Below, in pieces: positions 26,617-36,942 of a stretch of DNA of 64,000 bases. Each line of letters opens with the position of its first letter. The first letter of the stretch is position 1. The stretch is from Acidocella aquatica (lineage in GTDB: Bacteria > Pseudomonadota > Alphaproteobacteria > Acetobacterales > Acetobacteraceae). Made by a program: the position numbers and the translations under genes. Under the pieces are notes generated by a model. It searched no databases. It saw only the letters and a list, made by a program, of their open reading frames with translations, and was not told the origin of the DNA. The stretch is from contig NZ_BSOS01000065.1 in NCBI RefSeq assembly GCF_030160635.1, forward strand, positions 62,001 to 126,000, given 5' to 3'.

Positions 26617-29055
26617 ATGACCCTCCCCACCCAATCGCGTGCCGTCATCATTGGCGGCGGTATCATCGGCTGTTCCACCGCCTACCATCTGGCCAGGCTC
26701 GGCTGGGAGGTCACGCTGCTGGAGCGCGCCAAACTCACCTCGGGCAGCACCTTCCATGCCGCCGGTCTGGTCGGCCAGCTTCGCTCCTCGGCCAGCATCA
26801 CCCAGTTGCTAGGTGAATCGGTTAAGCTCTACCGCTCGCTGGAAGCCGAAACCGGCCTCGCCACCGGCTGGAAGATGAACGGCGGCCTGCGCCTCGCCTG
26901 CAACCAGGAGCGCTGGACCGAGGTGAAGCGCCAGGCCACCACGGCGCGCTCCTTCGGGCTGGAGATGCATTTGCTCACGCCGAAGGAGGCGCAAGACCTC
27001 TGGCCGCTCATGCAGATCGACGATCTCATCGGCGCCGCCTTTTTGCCGACGGATGGCCAGGCCAACCCGTCGGACATCACCCAGTCGCTGGCCAAGGGCG
27101 CGCGCATGAACGGCGCGAAAATCTTCGAGGACACGCCGGTCACCTCCATCGAGGTCACCAACGGGCGCGCCACCGCGGTGCTCACCGCGCAGGGGCGCAT
27201 CGCCACCGATGCCGTCATCGTCTGCTGCGGCCAGTGGACCCGCACCCTCTGCGCCACCGTCGGCGTCAACGTGCCGCTGGTCTCGGTCGAGCACCAATAC
27301 ATGGTCACCGAGGCCATCCCCGGCACACCCAAAAACCTGCCCACTTTGCGCGACCCGGACCGCCTGACCTATTACAAGGAGGAAGTCGGCGGCCTCGTCA
27401 TGGGCGGCTACGAGCCCAACCCCATCCCCTGGGCCGTGCACGGCATCCCGGAAAACTTCTCCTACCAGTTGCTCAACTCCAACTGGGAGCATTTCGAGCC
27501 GATCATGGAGCTGGCCATCGGCCGCGTCCCGGCCCTTGCCACCGCGGGGGTTAAAACCCTCATCAACGGGCCGGAAAGCTTCACCCCCGACGGCAATTTC
27601 ATCCTCGGCGAAGCCCCGGAACTGCCCGGCCTCTTCGTCGGCGCCGGGTTCAACGCCTTCGGCATCGCCTCGGGCGGGGGCGCTGGCAAAATGCTGGCCG
27701 AATGGGTCGTGGGCGGCGAACCCTCGGCTGATCTCTGGCCGGTTGACATCCGCCGCTTCGGCCCCCCGCACCGCGACACCGGCTGGGTCCGCACCCGCAC
27801 GCTGGAAGCCTACGCCAAGCATTACACCATGGCCTGGCCATCGGAGGAGTATAAATCCGCCCGCCCGCTGCGCCGCTCGCCGCTTTATGCGCGCCTTGAG
27901 CAGGCCGGCGCCTGCTTTGGCGAAAAGCTCGGCTGGGAGCGCCCCAACTGGTTCGCCGGCCCGGGCGAAACCCCGGCTGACATTTACACCTTCGAGAAAC
28001 CCAACTGGTTCTCAGCCGTTGCGCGCGAGCACGGGAACACGCGGCGCAACGTCACCCTGTTTGACGAAACTTCCTTCGCCAAATTCCTCTTCACCGGCCG
28101 CGATGCCGAGGCCGCCCTCTCGTGGATCTGCGCCAACGACATCTCCGCCCCCCCCGGCAGCCTCACCTACACGCAAATGTGCAACACCCGCGGCGGTATC
28201 GAGGCTGATCTCACCATCGCCCGCCTGGAGGAGCGCAAATTCTACATCACCACCGGCACCGGCTTCGCCACGCATGATGCTGACTGGATCACCCGCAACA
28301 TCCCCAAGGGGATGGACGCGCAGCTGCTCGATGTCACCTCCGCCTACGCCACCCTGGCACTGATGGGGCCAAATGCCCGCGCGGTGTTGCAGCAGATCAC
28401 CACGGACGACCTCTCCAACGCCGCCTTCCCCTTCGGCACCGTGCGCACCATCACCGCCGCCGGAGCGCGCGTGATGGCCCTGCGCATCACCTATGTCGGC
28501 GAGCTCGGCTGGGAGCTGCATATCCCCACCGAATTTGCCCTCACCGTCTATGACGCCCTGATGGCGGCGGGCGCTGCCCATGGCATCGCGCCGGGCGGCT
28601 ACCGCGCCATCGAATCCCTGCGCCTGGAGAAATTCTACCGCGCCTGGGGCTCGGATATCGGCCCCGATCACACCCCGCTCGAAGCCGGGCTGCGCCCCTT
28701 CGTGAAACTGAAAAAGCCCATCCCCTTCCTCGGCCGCGCGGCCCTGGAGGCCCAGGCGGCCAGCCCGCTGAAGAAGCGGCTTGTAAGTTTCACCACCAAC
28801 GACCCGAACGTGATTCTTCTTGGCCGCGAGACCATTTATCGCGACAACATCCGCGCCGGCTGGCTCACCGGCGGCGGCTTTGGCCACACCATCGGCAAAC
28901 CCATCGGCTTTGGCTATGTCCGCAACCCGGAAGGTGTGAGCGACGAATTTCTCACCTCGGGCACTTACGAACTCGAGGTCGCCACCATCCGCGTCCCCGC
29001 CACGCTACACCTGGCGCCGCTCTACGACCCAAAAATGGAGAAAATCAAAGTTTGA
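26617..29055 (+). CDS. Dimethylglycine dehydrogenase-like flavoprotein with GcvT domain
   Basis: An 812-residue two-domain enzyme. The N-terminal FAD-dependent amine oxidase (GGGIIGCSTAYHLARLG, ~13-29) contains His47 in STFHAAGL, the position covalently flavinylated in mammalian dimethylglycine and sarcosine dehydrogenases. An FAO middle domain and a C-terminal GcvT domain (~430-800, e.g. ITYVGELGWELHIP) should bind tetrahydrofolate. It likely demethylates an N-methyl amino acid and transfers the carbon to tetrahydrofolate, with electrons going to an ETF. It is distinct from DgcAB and would be a second route or act on another substrate. Confidence 0.88.
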   Translation: MTLPTQSRAVIIGGGIIGCSTAYHLARLGWEVTLLERAKLTSGSTFHAAGLVGQLRSSASITQLLGESVKLYRSLEAETGLATGWKMNGGLRLACNQERWTEVKRQATTARSFGLEMHLLTPKEAQDLWPLMQIDDLIGAAFLPTDGQANPSDITQSLAKGARMNGAKIFEDTPVTSIEVTNGRATAVLTAQGRIATDAVIVCCGQWTRTLCATVGVNVPLVSVEHQYMVTEAIPGTPKNLPTLRDPDRLTYYKEEVGGLVMGGYEPNPIPWAVHGIPENFSYQLLNSNWEHFEPIMELAIGRVPALATAGVKTLINGPESFTPDGNFILGEAPELPGLFVGAGFNAFGIASGGGAGKMLAEWVVGGEPSADLWPVDIRRFGPPHRDTGWVRTRTLEAYAKHYTMAWPSEEYKSARPLRRSPLYARLEQAGACFGEKLGWERPNWFAGPGETPADIYTFEKPNWFSAVAREHGNTRRNVTLFDETSFAKFLFTGRDAEAALSWICANDISAPPGSLTYTQMCNTRGGIEADLTIARLEERKFYITTGTGFATHDADWITRNIPKGMDAQLLDVTSAYATLALMGPNARAVLQQITTDDLSNAAFPFGTVRTITAAGARVMALRITYVGELGWELHIPTEFALTVYDALMAAGAAHGIAPGGYRAIESLRLEKFYRAWGSDIGPDHTPLEAGLRPFVKLKKPIPFLGRAALEAQAASPLKKRLVSFTTNDPNVILLGRETIYRDNIRAGWLTGGGFGHTIGKPIGFGYVRNPEGVSDEFLTSGTYELEVATIRVPATLHLAPLYDPKMEKIKV

Positions 29056-29056
29056 T

Positions 29057-29075
29057 GGAATCGCCAAGCGATTCC
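29057..29075. repeat. Palindrome between convergent genes
   Basis: GGAATCGC-CAA-GCGATTCC is a perfect 8-bp inverted repeat sitting between the ends of the convergent DMGDH-like gene and hutD. It may act as a shared terminator hairpin or be an intergenic palindrome element. No long T-tract is present. Confidence 0.5.
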
Positions 29076-29079
29076 GGTT

Positions 29080-29658
29080 CTAAACTCTGTTAAGCTCTAT
29101 AAGGTAGATGGCCGTCCGGCCCTCTGGCGTCACGATGAGGGGCCGTGTCTGGCTTTCAAAAAAAGCGGCATCCCTGGCGGGTAGGCGGCCTGAATGGATA
29201 CCGTCATCAAGACCCAGAGCGCCGGAACAGCTCAGGACCACGGTGATCCCGGCTTGCAATTGCCACCGCACGGGCGCCTCCGTATCCAGCCTTAGCAGCC
29301 GGTGGGTGAAACGGTTGCGCCTTGTCATGACGTTGAGGTCGAGGATGGGTCCATCAACCAATTTTGCAAAGGCGGGGGCATCCGCGGCAAAGCTGTAGGG
29401 GATGGATGCCGGTGAAATCCTGACCGGCGGAGCCTCAGAGATTGAAAGAACGATGCCATTGCCTTCAAGAACCGCAAGCGTGCGATCAATCTGCGGAAAC
29501 TCCGAAAACCAGCCGTCGGCGCCGACCTGCGCCATGCTGATGCGCCAGTCGAAGTCATCCGTCGTGGCGCCGGGTGGCGCCACGGCGATTTCAGCCGTCG
29601 TACCGGCTCCGTTTTTCCAGGGCATCTGGCGGTAGCCGGCACTTTCGATGATTCGCAT
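29080..29658 (-). CDS. hutD: HutD family protein
   Basis: A 192-residue HutD/Ves-family bicupin. The start YRQMPWKNGAGTTAEIAVAP (~9-28) is the family signature, and FDWRISMAQVGADGWFSEFPQIDRTLAVLEGNG follows. In Pseudomonas HutD is not a pathway enzyme but is thought to bind a hut intermediate and limit hut expression. It is the last gene of the minus-strand hutIHGUD operon, eight bases after hutU. Confidence 0.88.
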   Translation of the reverse strand: MRIIESAGYRQMPWKNGAGTTAEIAVAPPGATTDDFDWRISMAQVGADGWFSEFPQIDRTLAVLEGNGIVLSISEAPPVRISPASIPYSFAADAPAFAKLVDGPILDLNVMTRRNRFTHRLLRLDTEAPVRWQLQAGITVVLSCSGALGLDDGIHSGRLPARDAAFFESQTRPLIVTPEGRTAIYLIELNRV

Positions 29659-29666
29659 TCAGGCGA

Positions 29667-31334
29667 TCAGCCCAGAATGCCAGGCAGGTCGAGGCCGAAC
29701 TGCCGCGCGCAATCCTTCGCAATGTCGTAGCCCGCGTCGGCATGGCGCATCACGCCCGTTGCCGGGTCGTTCCACAAAACATTGCCAAGGCGTTTCGCCG
29801 CTTCCGGCGTGCCGTCGGCGCAGATGACCATGCCGGAGTGTTGCGAGAACCCCATGCCGACACCGCCGCCATGATGCAGCGAAACCCAGGTGGCGCCTGA
29901 GGCGCAATTGAGCAGCGCATTCAACAAGGGCCAGTCGGAGACTGCATCCGATCCATCCATCATGGCCTCGGTCTCGCGGTTGGGCGAGGCAACGGAGCCG
30001 GAATCCAGATGGTCGCGCCCGATGACAACAGGTGCTGAGAGTTCACCGCTGGCGACCATCTCATTGAAGGCCAGGCCGAGGCGGTGCCGGTCACCCAGGC
30101 CAACCCAGCAGATACGCGCCGGCAGACCCTGGAAGGCGATGCGCTCACGCGCCATGTCGAGCCAGTTGTGCAGATGCTTGTCGTGCGGCAGAAGTTCTTT
30201 CACTTTGGCATCGGTCTTGTAGATGTCCTCAGGGTTTCCCGAGAGCGCCGCCCAGCGGAACGGGCCGACGCCGCGGCAGAACAGCGGGCGGATATAGGCT
30301 GGTACGAAGCCCGGGAAATCAAAGGCGTTCTCAACCCCTTCCTCCTTCGCCACCTGCCGGATGTTATTGCCATAATCAAAGGTAGGAACACCCATTTTTG
30401 AAAATGTCAGCATGTCGCGCACATGCCCGGCCATGGAGGCGCGGGCGGCCGCCTCTACGGCCTTCGGGTTGGTCTCGCGGCGCTCGATCCATTCGGCGAC
30501 TGTCCAGCCCTTGGGCAGATAACCGTTGATGGGATCATGCGCGGAGGTTTGGTCGGTGAGCGCGTCCGGGCGGATGCCACGGCGCAGAAGCTCGGGCAGA
30601 ACTTCGGCAATGTTGCCGAGCAGGCCGACGGAAATCGGTTTTTTCTCGGCAACCGAGCGGTTGATGATCTCCAGCGCCTCGTCCAGCGTGTCGGCGCGCA
30701 CATCGACATAACGTGTCTTCAGGCGCATCTCGATGCGGCTGGCCTGACATTCCACGGCCAGGCAGCTTGCGCCCGCCATGGTGGCGGCCAGCGGTTGCGC
30801 GCCGCCCATTCCGCCCAGGCCGGCGGTGAGAACCCATTTGCCAGCAAGCTCACCCTGATAATGCTGACGGCCCATTTCCACAAAGGTCTCGTAGGTGCCT
30901 TGCACAATCCCTTGGGTGCCGATGTAGATCCAGGAACCGGCGGTCATCTGGCCATACATCATCAAACCCTTGCGATCGAGCTCATGAAAATGCTTCCACG
31001 TCGCCCAATGCGGCACGAGATTTGAATTCGCCAGCAAAACACGCGGCGCATTTTCATGCGTGCGGAACACGCCGACCGGCTTGCCGGACTGGATCAGCAG
31101 GGTCTGGTCTCCTTCCAGCCGCCGCAACGTCTCAACGATTTTATCATACGAATTCCAGTCACGCGCGGCACGGCCGATGCCGCCGTATACCACCAGCTCC
31201 TCCGGGCGTTCGGCGACCATGGGGTCCAGATTGTTCATAAGCATGCGCAAGGGCGCTTCGGTCTGCCACGATTTGGCCGAAAGCTTATTGCCGTGCGGGG
31301 CGTGGATGATACGGGCATTGTCCAGACGGTTCAT
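29667..31334 (-). CDS. hutU: Urocanate hydratase HutU
   Basis: A 555-residue urocanase converting urocanate to 4-imidazolone-5-propionate with tightly bound NAD+. Family segments include [11 protein letters not shown] (~50), [36 protein letters not shown] (~170) and the active-site region near [10 protein letters not shown] (~350) and [13 protein letters not shown]. Length is normal. Its ATG overlaps the end of hutG by four bases. Confidence 0.97.
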   Translation of the reverse strand: MNRLDNARIIHAPHGNKLSAKSWQTEAPLRMLMNNLDPMVAERPEELVVYGGIGRAARDWNSYDKIVETLRRLEGDQTLLIQSGKPVGVFRTHENAPRVLLANSNLVPHWATWKHFHELDRKGLMMYGQMTAGSWIYIGTQGIVQGTYETFVEMGRQHYQGELAGKWVLTAGLGGMGGAQPLAATMAGASCLAVECQASRIEMRLKTRYVDVRADTLDEALEIINRSVAEKKPISVGLLGNIAEVLPELLRRGIRPDALTDQTSAHDPINGYLPKGWTVAEWIERRETNPKAVEAAARASMAGHVRDMLTFSKMGVPTFDYGNNIRQVAKEEGVENAFDFPGFVPAYIRPLFCRGVGPFRWAALSGNPEDIYKTDAKVKELLPHDKHLHNWLDMARERIAFQGLPARICWVGLGDRHRLGLAFNEMVASGELSAPVVIGRDHLDSGSVASPNRETEAMMDGSDAVSDWPLLNALLNCASGATWVSLHHGGGVGMGFSQHSGMVICADGTPEAAKRLGNVLWNDPATGVMRHADAGYDIAKDCARQFGLDLPGILG

Positions 31335-32125
31335 GGGATAAAACTCTCCAGAATGGTTTTTAAAATTTGAAGGATAGGCGGGGCAGGATTGAAGGGGGAG
31401 GGCCAGTTCTCCGGTGTTGGCGCCGCTGGTTCCTCCATATAGCCGCGGCAGGCGAGTTCCATCTGAAGGGCGTTGATGCCCTCTTCCGGGTCGCCGTAAT
31501 GGCGCGTGATATATCCGCCCTTGAAGCGGCCGTTCACCACCCGCGAGAAACGCTCATCGGCCTCGCAGATTGCGGCAACGCGGTCTGTTATCGCCGCATC
31601 ACAGGCTTTATCATCATTGGTTCCAATGTTGAAATTTGGAAGAACTCCCTGAAACAGCCTGGGGATTTCACTGCGAATGGAATGGCAGTCATATAACACG
31701 ATGGCGTGGTGCAAGCGGCGGAGCCGTGTGATCTCCGCGGCCAGGGCCTCATGATACGGATCAAAATATTTAACCCGGCGCAGCAGAATTTCCGCCTCGT
31801 TCGGTGCGTGGCCGTCAACATATAACGGCTCGCCATCAAAAGTCTCGGTGGGGCAAAGCCCCGTGGTGGCCTGCCCGGGGTAGAGCGATACGCCCGAGGG
31901 GTCACGGTTTACGTCGATGACCGTGCGCGAAATGCGCGTGCGCACTACGGTCGCGTCCAGAGCCTCGGCAAAGGCATAAAGCTCTGGCAGCCACCAGTCG
32001 GCATCCTTGCGCGCGAGCCAGGGGGAAACCAAGGACGGCAGCAACGATTCCGGAATTTCCGTGCCAGCATGCGGGATGCTTAGAATCAGCGGGGCCGACC
32101 CCTGCCGGATGCTGATAAAGCTCAT
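31331..32125 (-). CDS. hutG: N-formylglutamate deformylase HutG
   Basis: A 264-residue N-formylglutamate amidohydrolase-family protein, releasing glutamate and formate from N-formylglutamate. Visible motifs are [13 protein letters not shown] (~12), [12 protein letters not shown] (~67), [13 protein letters not shown] (~143) and [12 protein letters not shown] (~208), which hold the metal-binding His/Asp/Glu residues. It acts directly after HutF. Overlaps with hutH upstream and hutU downstream are four bases each. Confidence 0.95.
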   Translation of the reverse strand: MSFISIRQGSAPLILSIPHAGTEIPESLLPSLVSPWLARKDADWWLPELYAFAEALDATVVRTRISRTVIDVNRDPSGVSLYPGQATTGLCPTETFDGEPLYVDGHAPNEAEILLRRVKYFDPYHEALAAEITRLRRLHHAIVLYDCHSIRSEIPRLFQGVLPNFNIGTNDDKACDAAITDRVAAICEADERFSRVVNGRFKGGYITRHYGDPEEGINALQMELACRGYMEEPAAPTPENWPSPFNPAPPILQILKTILESFIP

Positions 32126-33630
32126 GCGACACCCGGCAGGTTTTGCACCGGCAGCGCAGCATGTTTCAACAGGGCGATGGTAGCTTCGATGTCCGGCGCG
32201 AAATAGCGGTCGTCATCCAACGCCGGTACTTTTTCGCGGAGCACGCCACGTGCGGATTCAAGAATATCGCTTGATGCCATCAGATGAAAATCGCAACCTT
32301 GCACGGCGGCCAGCAGTTCGATGGCGATAATGCCGCGCAAATTGTCCGTCATGGCCATTAACCGGCGCGCGCCGTGCGCAGCCATGGAGACGTGATCTTC
32401 CTGGTTGGCAGAAGTCGGGATGCTGTCAACCGAGGCGGGGAAAGCGCGGCCCTTGTTCTCGGAGACCAAAGCTGCGGCTGTGACCTGCGGAATCATGAAG
32501 CCTGAATTCAATCCCGGCTTGGGCGCCAGAAACGCCGGCAGGCCGGAGAGGGCAGGGTCCACCAGCATCGCCAACCGGCGCTCGGCGAGCGAGCCGATTT
32601 CGCAAACCGCCATCGCGATCATATCCGCCGCGAAGGCCACAGGCTCGGCGTGGAAATTACCGCCCGAGAGCGCTTCAGCAGGTTCCGTGAAGATCAACGG
32701 ATTATCGGTCACGCCATTGGCCTCGGTCTCCAGCGTCGCGGCGGCCTGGCGTAAAAGATCCAGTACCGCGCCCATGACTTGCGGTTGGCAGCGCAGGCAA
32801 TAGGGGTCCTGCACGCGCGCATCGCCGATTGCGTGCGAGGCGCGAATGGCGCTGCCCGCCATCAGCCCGCGCAATGCATCCGCAACCTCGGCCTGACCTT
32901 TGTGGCGTCGCAGTGCGTGAATGCGGGCATCGAAGGGTGCGTCTGAGCCTTTGGCGGCGTCAGTTGAAAGCGCGCCGGTGATCAGCGCCGCGCGGAACAG
33001 CGCCTCGGCCTCGAACAATCCAGCCAGGGCGTAGGAGGTTGAGAATTGTGTGCCGTTGAGCAGTGCCAGGCCCTCTTTGGGGCCAAGCACAAGCGGCGCC
33101 AGCCCGGCGCGCGCCAGACCTTCGGATGCGGAAAGACGCTGGCCGGAGAAGAAAACTTCGCCATGGCCAATCATCGCGGCGGTCATATGCGCGAGTGGTG
33201 CAAGGTCTCCCGAGGCGCCGACAGAGCCTTGCGCGGGCACAACCGGGATAAGGTTTTTGGCAAGCATCTGCTCCAGCATGAGCACTGTTTGCGGGCGCAC
33301 GCCAGAGGCCCCTTGCGAGAGCGATCCCATCTTCAGCGCCATCATCAGGCGCGCGACGGAAATGGGCATGGGCTCACCCACACCAGCGGCATGCGAGAGA
33401 ACGAGGTTACGCTGCAAGGTTTCAAGATCAGCTTCGGCAATGCGCACGCTGGCGAGTTTGCCAAAGCCGGTGTTGATGCCATAAACCGGCTCTCCCGCCG
33501 CGACGATCCGCGCCACGGCTTCGGCGGCGCGCTCGATAACGGGGATGGCCGAGGGCGCGAGGCTGACAGGCGCGCCGTTATATATATCACGCCATTGTGC
33601 TAGGCTGACGTTGCCGGGAATAAGATTCAT
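32122..33630 (-). CDS. hutH: Histidine ammonia-lyase HutH
   Basis: A 502-residue histidase forming urocanate and ammonia from L-histidine. The Ala-Ser-Gly triad that cyclises to the MIO electrophile is in [14 protein letters not shown] (~141-154). Further family landmarks are [11 protein letters not shown] (~49), [13 protein letters not shown] (~188) and [18 protein letters not shown] (~405). Normal length; translationally coupled to hutI and hutG. Confidence 0.97.
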   Translation of the reverse strand: MNLIPGNVSLAQWRDIYNGAPVSLAPSAIPVIERAAEAVARIVAAGEPVYGINTGFGKLASVRIAEADLETLQRNLVLSHAAGVGEPMPISVARLMMALKMGSLSQGASGVRPQTVLMLEQMLAKNLIPVVPAQGSVGASGDLAPLAHMTAAMIGHGEVFFSGQRLSASEGLARAGLAPLVLGPKEGLALLNGTQFSTSYALAGLFEAEALFRAALITGALSTDAAKGSDAPFDARIHALRRHKGQAEVADALRGLMAGSAIRASHAIGDARVQDPYCLRCQPQVMGAVLDLLRQAAATLETEANGVTDNPLIFTEPAEALSGGNFHAEPVAFAADMIAMAVCEIGSLAERRLAMLVDPALSGLPAFLAPKPGLNSGFMIPQVTAAALVSENKGRAFPASVDSIPTSANQEDHVSMAAHGARRLMAMTDNLRGIIAIELLAAVQGCDFHLMASSDILESARGVLREKVPALDDDRYFAPDIEATIALLKHAALPVQNLPGVA

Positions 33631-34820
33631 GCGTGGCTCCAGATGCGGCGGTAAAGAGGGTTGAAACCGATATTGTAGACAAGTTCAGCCGGGTCTTTGA
33701 TGTCCCAGATGGCGAGATGGCATTTTGCACCCGGCTTGAGCGTGCCAACATCTGCTCTGCCCAGGGCGGCGGCGGCGTTACGGGTGACGCCAAGCAGACA
33801 CTCCTCCACCGTGAGGCGGAATTGCGTGGCGGCCATGTTCATCGCCAGCAACAGCGAGTTTAGCGGCGAGGTGCCGGGGTTTAGATCAGTGGAAACAGCG
33901 ATTTTCACGCCATGCGCCCGCAGCGCGGCAATTGGCGGCATCCTGGTTTCCCGCAATGAGTAGAAGGCGCCGGGGAGCAGCACGGCAACCGTGCCCGCCG
34001 CGGCCATGGCGGCGGCGCCGGCATCGTCGGTGTATTCCAGATGATCGGCGCTCAGCGCGCCAAAGCTGGCCGCGAGTGCCGCACCGTGGAGGTTGGAGAG
34101 CTGGTCGGCATGCAGCTTCACCCGCAGGCCATGCGCGGCGGCGGCTGTGAAGACGCGGGTGATCTCGTCCGGCAAAAAGGCGATTCCCTCACAAAAACCA
34201 TCGACGGAATCAGCTAATTTTTGCGTGGCGATTTGCGGAATGAGTGTATCGCAGAGTAAATCGAGATACCCCGCACGGTTATTGGCAAACTCCGGCGGCA
34301 GGCTGTGGGCACCCAGAAAACTGGAAGAAATATCAACCCCCGCTACCTCGCCCAGTGCGGCGATCACCCGCAAAAGCTTCAGCTCCGATTCCGCCGACAG
34401 CCCGTAGCCGGATTTTATTTCAACCGTGGTGACCCCTTCGGCAATCAGCGCGTTTAACCGCACGAGGCTTGCGGCGTGGAGATCAGCGTCGCTCGCGGCG
34501 CGCGTTGCCTGCACCGTGGAAGCGATGCCGCCGCCCGCGCGGGCGATGTCTTCATAGGTGGCGCCCTTTAGCCGTGCCGCGAATTCTCCTGCGCGGTTGC
34601 CGGCAAACACCAAATGCGTGTGGCAATCGATTAGGCCCGGCGTGATCCATCGCCCGCCGCAATCGGTTGTTTTGGCGGCATCGAAGGCGCGAACCGGGCC
34701 CGCATATATAATGCGTCCCGCCCTTTCGGCGACCACGCCATGTTCCACGGCACCCAGGCCGGGCAGGGCCGGATCCATGGTGGCGAGGCGGGCGTTGGTG
34801 AAAATATGGTCTGCTTGCAT
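33627..34820 (-). CDS. hutI: Imidazolonepropionase HutI
   Basis: A 397-residue amidohydrolase-fold enzyme opening imidazolonepropionate to N-formimino-L-glutamate. The metal-binding [14 protein letters not shown] (~66) and the [16 protein letters not shown] (~129), KLHADQLSN (~238) and [10 protein letters not shown] (~315) motifs are present. It is the first gene of the minus-strand hut operon. AAGGG lies about eight bases before its ATG, and the putative HutC operator lies about 30 bases upstream. Confidence 0.97.
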   Translation of the reverse strand: MQADHIFTNARLATMDPALPGLGAVEHGVVAERAGRIIYAGPVRAFDAAKTTDCGGRWITPGLIDCHTHLVFAGNRAGEFAARLKGATYEDIARAGGGIASTVQATRAASDADLHAASLVRLNALIAEGVTTVEIKSGYGLSAESELKLLRVIAALGEVAGVDISSSFLGAHSLPPEFANNRAGYLDLLCDTLIPQIATQKLADSVDGFCEGIAFLPDEITRVFTAAAAHGLRVKLHADQLSNLHGAALAASFGALSADHLEYTDDAGAAAMAAAGTVAVLLPGAFYSLRETRMPPIAALRAHGVKIAVSTDLNPGTSPLNSLLLAMNMAATQFRLTVEECLLGVTRNAAAALGRADVGTLKPGAKCHLAIWDIKDPAELVYNIGFNPLYRRIWSHA

Positions 34821-34848
34821 GAAATAACCCTTGGCCGGGCTGATTAAG

Positions 34849-34860
34849 TTGTATATACAA
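34849..34860. promoter_or_regulatory. Candidate HutC operator between hutI and hutF
   Basis: TTGTATATACAA is a perfect 12-bp palindrome in the 65-base divergent gap between hutI (minus) and hutF (plus). It closely matches the TTGTA-N2-TACAA type of site bound by the GntR regulator HutC in Pseudomonas. It is placed to repress both directions. An identical palindrome is at about 44536-44547. Confidence 0.82.
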
Positions 34861-34885
34861 TAGGGGCATCTGAGGGAGTTGTCCA

Positions 34886-36190
34886 GTGGTTCGTGATTTA
34901 TTTTTCAGGCATGCGTTGTTGCCCACCGGATGGGCGAAGAATGTGCGGCTCAGCATAAGAGACGGCATGATCTCAGGCGTTGAGGAAGATGCGCGCCCGC
35001 ATGACGAGGCTGGGGCGATTGCATTGCCTGGCATGCCGAACCTGCATAGCCACAGCTTTCAGCGCGCGCTGGCGGGGCTTACCGAACATAGAGGCGAGGG
35101 CAGGGAGAATTTCTGGACCTGGCGCGATTTGATGTATCACTTCGCATTGCGGATGAACCCGGACGATATAGAGGCGGTGGCGACGCAGGCCTTCGTGGAA
35201 ATGCTGGAGGGCGGGTTCTCCGCCGTGGCGGAATTCCATTATCTGCACCATGCGCCTGATGGAAAACCCTATGACGACATTGCCGAGATGGCCTCGCGGC
35301 TTGGCGCGGCGGCAGCGGCGGCGGGAATTGATTTAACATTGCTGCCCGTGTTCTATGCTCATGCAGGCTTCGGCGGCACGCCACCTGCGACGGCACAGCG
35401 GCGGTTTATTAACGATATCGGCTCCTACGCCAGATTGCATGAACGCTGCCAGCAAATCGCGAACACAGGCGTGGCCCCGCATTCATTGCGTGCGGTAACG
35501 CCGGAGGAGCTGCATGCGCTTGTCACGATTGCGGGCGCCGCACCGCTGCACATCCACATCGCGGAGCAGACGGCCGAAGTGGAAGATTGCGTCGCGTGGT
35601 CCGGCCTGCGGCCCGTGGACTGGCTGATGCGCCACGTGCCGGTGGCGGCGAACTGGTGCCTGGTGCATGCGACACATGTGACACCCGCCGAATGCACGGG
35701 CATGGCCGCCAGCGGCGCCGTTGTGGGGCTGTGCCCGGTCACCGAGGCCAATCTGGGCGACGGGATTTTTCCGATACGTGATTTTTCAGGAAAATACGGG
35801 ATCGGTTCGGATTCAAATGTATTGATCGGGGTGGCCGAGGAGTTGCGGATGCTGGAGTATTCGCAGCGGCTTGGCCTGCGCCAGCGCAATGTGATGGCGA
35901 CGGCGGCGGCGCGTTCAACAGCCACGGCGATGTTCCAAGGTGCGGTTACTGGCGGTGCGCAGGCGTTGGGCGCGATTGGCGGGCTGGCCGTGGGCGCACC
36001 GGCAAATATCGTGGCGCTGGCAGGAGATGATCCTGATATCGCGCTGGCGCAGTTTGTTTTTGCGACGCGCGCGCCGGTGGTAAAAGACGTGTGGGTACGC
36101 GGGAGGCATTGCGTGCGCGATGGAAGGCATGAGTTGGCGGAAAGCAGCCGCAAGCGGTTTGACGCCGTGGTGCGGAAGCTGTTGGCATGA
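34886..36190 (+). CDS. hutF: Formimidoylglutamate deiminase HutF
   Basis: A 434-residue amidohydrolase-superfamily enzyme removing ammonia from N-formimino-L-glutamate to give N-formylglutamate. Key features are [19 protein letters not shown] (~49-67), [15 protein letters not shown] (~220), [12 protein letters not shown] (~256) and the [10 protein letters not shown] metal-Asp motif (~308). The GTG start at 34886 has AGGGAG upstream. HutF with HutG defines the five-step pathway in place of the formiminoglutamase route. It overlaps hutC by four bases. Confidence 0.95.
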   Translation: MVRDLFFRHALLPTGWAKNVRLSIRDGMISGVEEDARPHDEAGAIALPGMPNLHSHSFQRALAGLTEHRGEGRENFWTWRDLMYHFALRMNPDDIEAVATQAFVEMLEGGFSAVAEFHYLHHAPDGKPYDDIAEMASRLGAAAAAAGIDLTLLPVFYAHAGFGGTPPATAQRRFINDIGSYARLHERCQQIANTGVAPHSLRAVTPEELHALVTIAGAAPLHIHIAEQTAEVEDCVAWSGLRPVDWLMRHVPVAANWCLVHATHVTPAECTGMAASGAVVGLCPVTEANLGDGIFPIRDFSGKYGIGSDSNVLIGVAEELRMLEYSQRLGLRQRNVMATAAARSTATAMFQGAVTGGAQALGAIGGLAVGAPANIVALAGDDPDIALAQFVFATRAPVVKDVWVRGRHCVRDGRHELAESSRKRFDAVVRKLLA

Positions 36191-36936
36191 CCGGCACCGA
36201 GGCGCCAAAGCCGCAAAAACTCTACGAGCAGATCAAGCAATATTTGCTCGATGGCATTGCTTCAGGCCAATGGCCCGATGGAAGCCGCATACCTTCGGAA
36301 CATGAGTTGATGGAGGTTCTGGGCGCATCACGCATGACGGTAAACCGCGCAGTACGGGAATTGTCCGCTGATGGCTTGCTGAATCGCGTGCAGGGGCTTG
36401 GCACTTTTGTGCGTGCGCAGGCGCCGCGCTCAGCCTTGCTGGAAATCTATGATATATCGGAAGATATTCAGCGGCGCGGCAATGTGCATAAATCACGGGT
36501 CCTGCTGCTGGAGGCGGTCCGCGCGGACGAGGCTCTGGCGGCGGCATTCATCTTGCGGCGCGGCGCAAGGCTTTTTCATTCCGAAATCGTGCATTTCGAG
36601 AATGATCTGCCGGTGCAGTTTGAGGTGCGCTACGTCTCGCCGCGCTTTGCCCCGCAATATCTGGATCAGGATTTCACCCAGCAGACCAGCAACCGTTACT
36701 TGCAGAGCATCGCGCCGCCGAGCGAGGTGGAGCATATCGTGCATGCCGTGGCGCCCGATGAGCGGGCACAGGCATTGCTGGAAATCGGCCCGCATGAACC
36801 CTGTTTGCAGGTTGAGCGGCGAACCTGGACCGAGGCCGGCCCCGCCACGCGCTCGGTCCTCACGCATCCGGGCAGCCGCTACAGCCTGGGCAGCCGCTAC
36901 GCGGTGGCGGAGTGGAATGCCAAAAAAGGCGGGTAG
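36187..36936 (+). CDS. hutC: Histidine utilisation repressor HutC (GntR/HutC family)
   Basis: A 249-residue repressor. The N-terminal winged helix-turn-helix (YEQIKQYLLDGIASGQWPDG, then SEHELMEVLGASRMTVNRAVRELSADGLLNRVQGLGTFV) spans ~12-75. The UTRA effector domain follows (~95-235; VERRTWTEAGPATRSVLTHPG). It is expected to bind the palindromes at 34849 and 44536 and to be released by urocanate. It is co-transcribed with hutF and ends six bases from the convergent ctlX. Confidence 0.93.
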   Translation: MTGTEAPKPQKLYEQIKQYLLDGIASGQWPDGSRIPSEHELMEVLGASRMTVNRAVRELSADGLLNRVQGLGTFVRAQAPRSALLEIYDISEDIQRRGNVHKSRVLLLEAVRADEALAAAFILRRGARLFHSEIVHFENDLPVQFEVRYVSPRFAPQYLDQDFTQQTSNRYLQSIAPPSEVEHIVHAVAPDERAQALLEIGPHEPCLQVERRTWTEAGPATRSVLTHPGSRYSLGSRYAVAEWNAKKGG

Positions 36937-36942
36937 GGCAGG

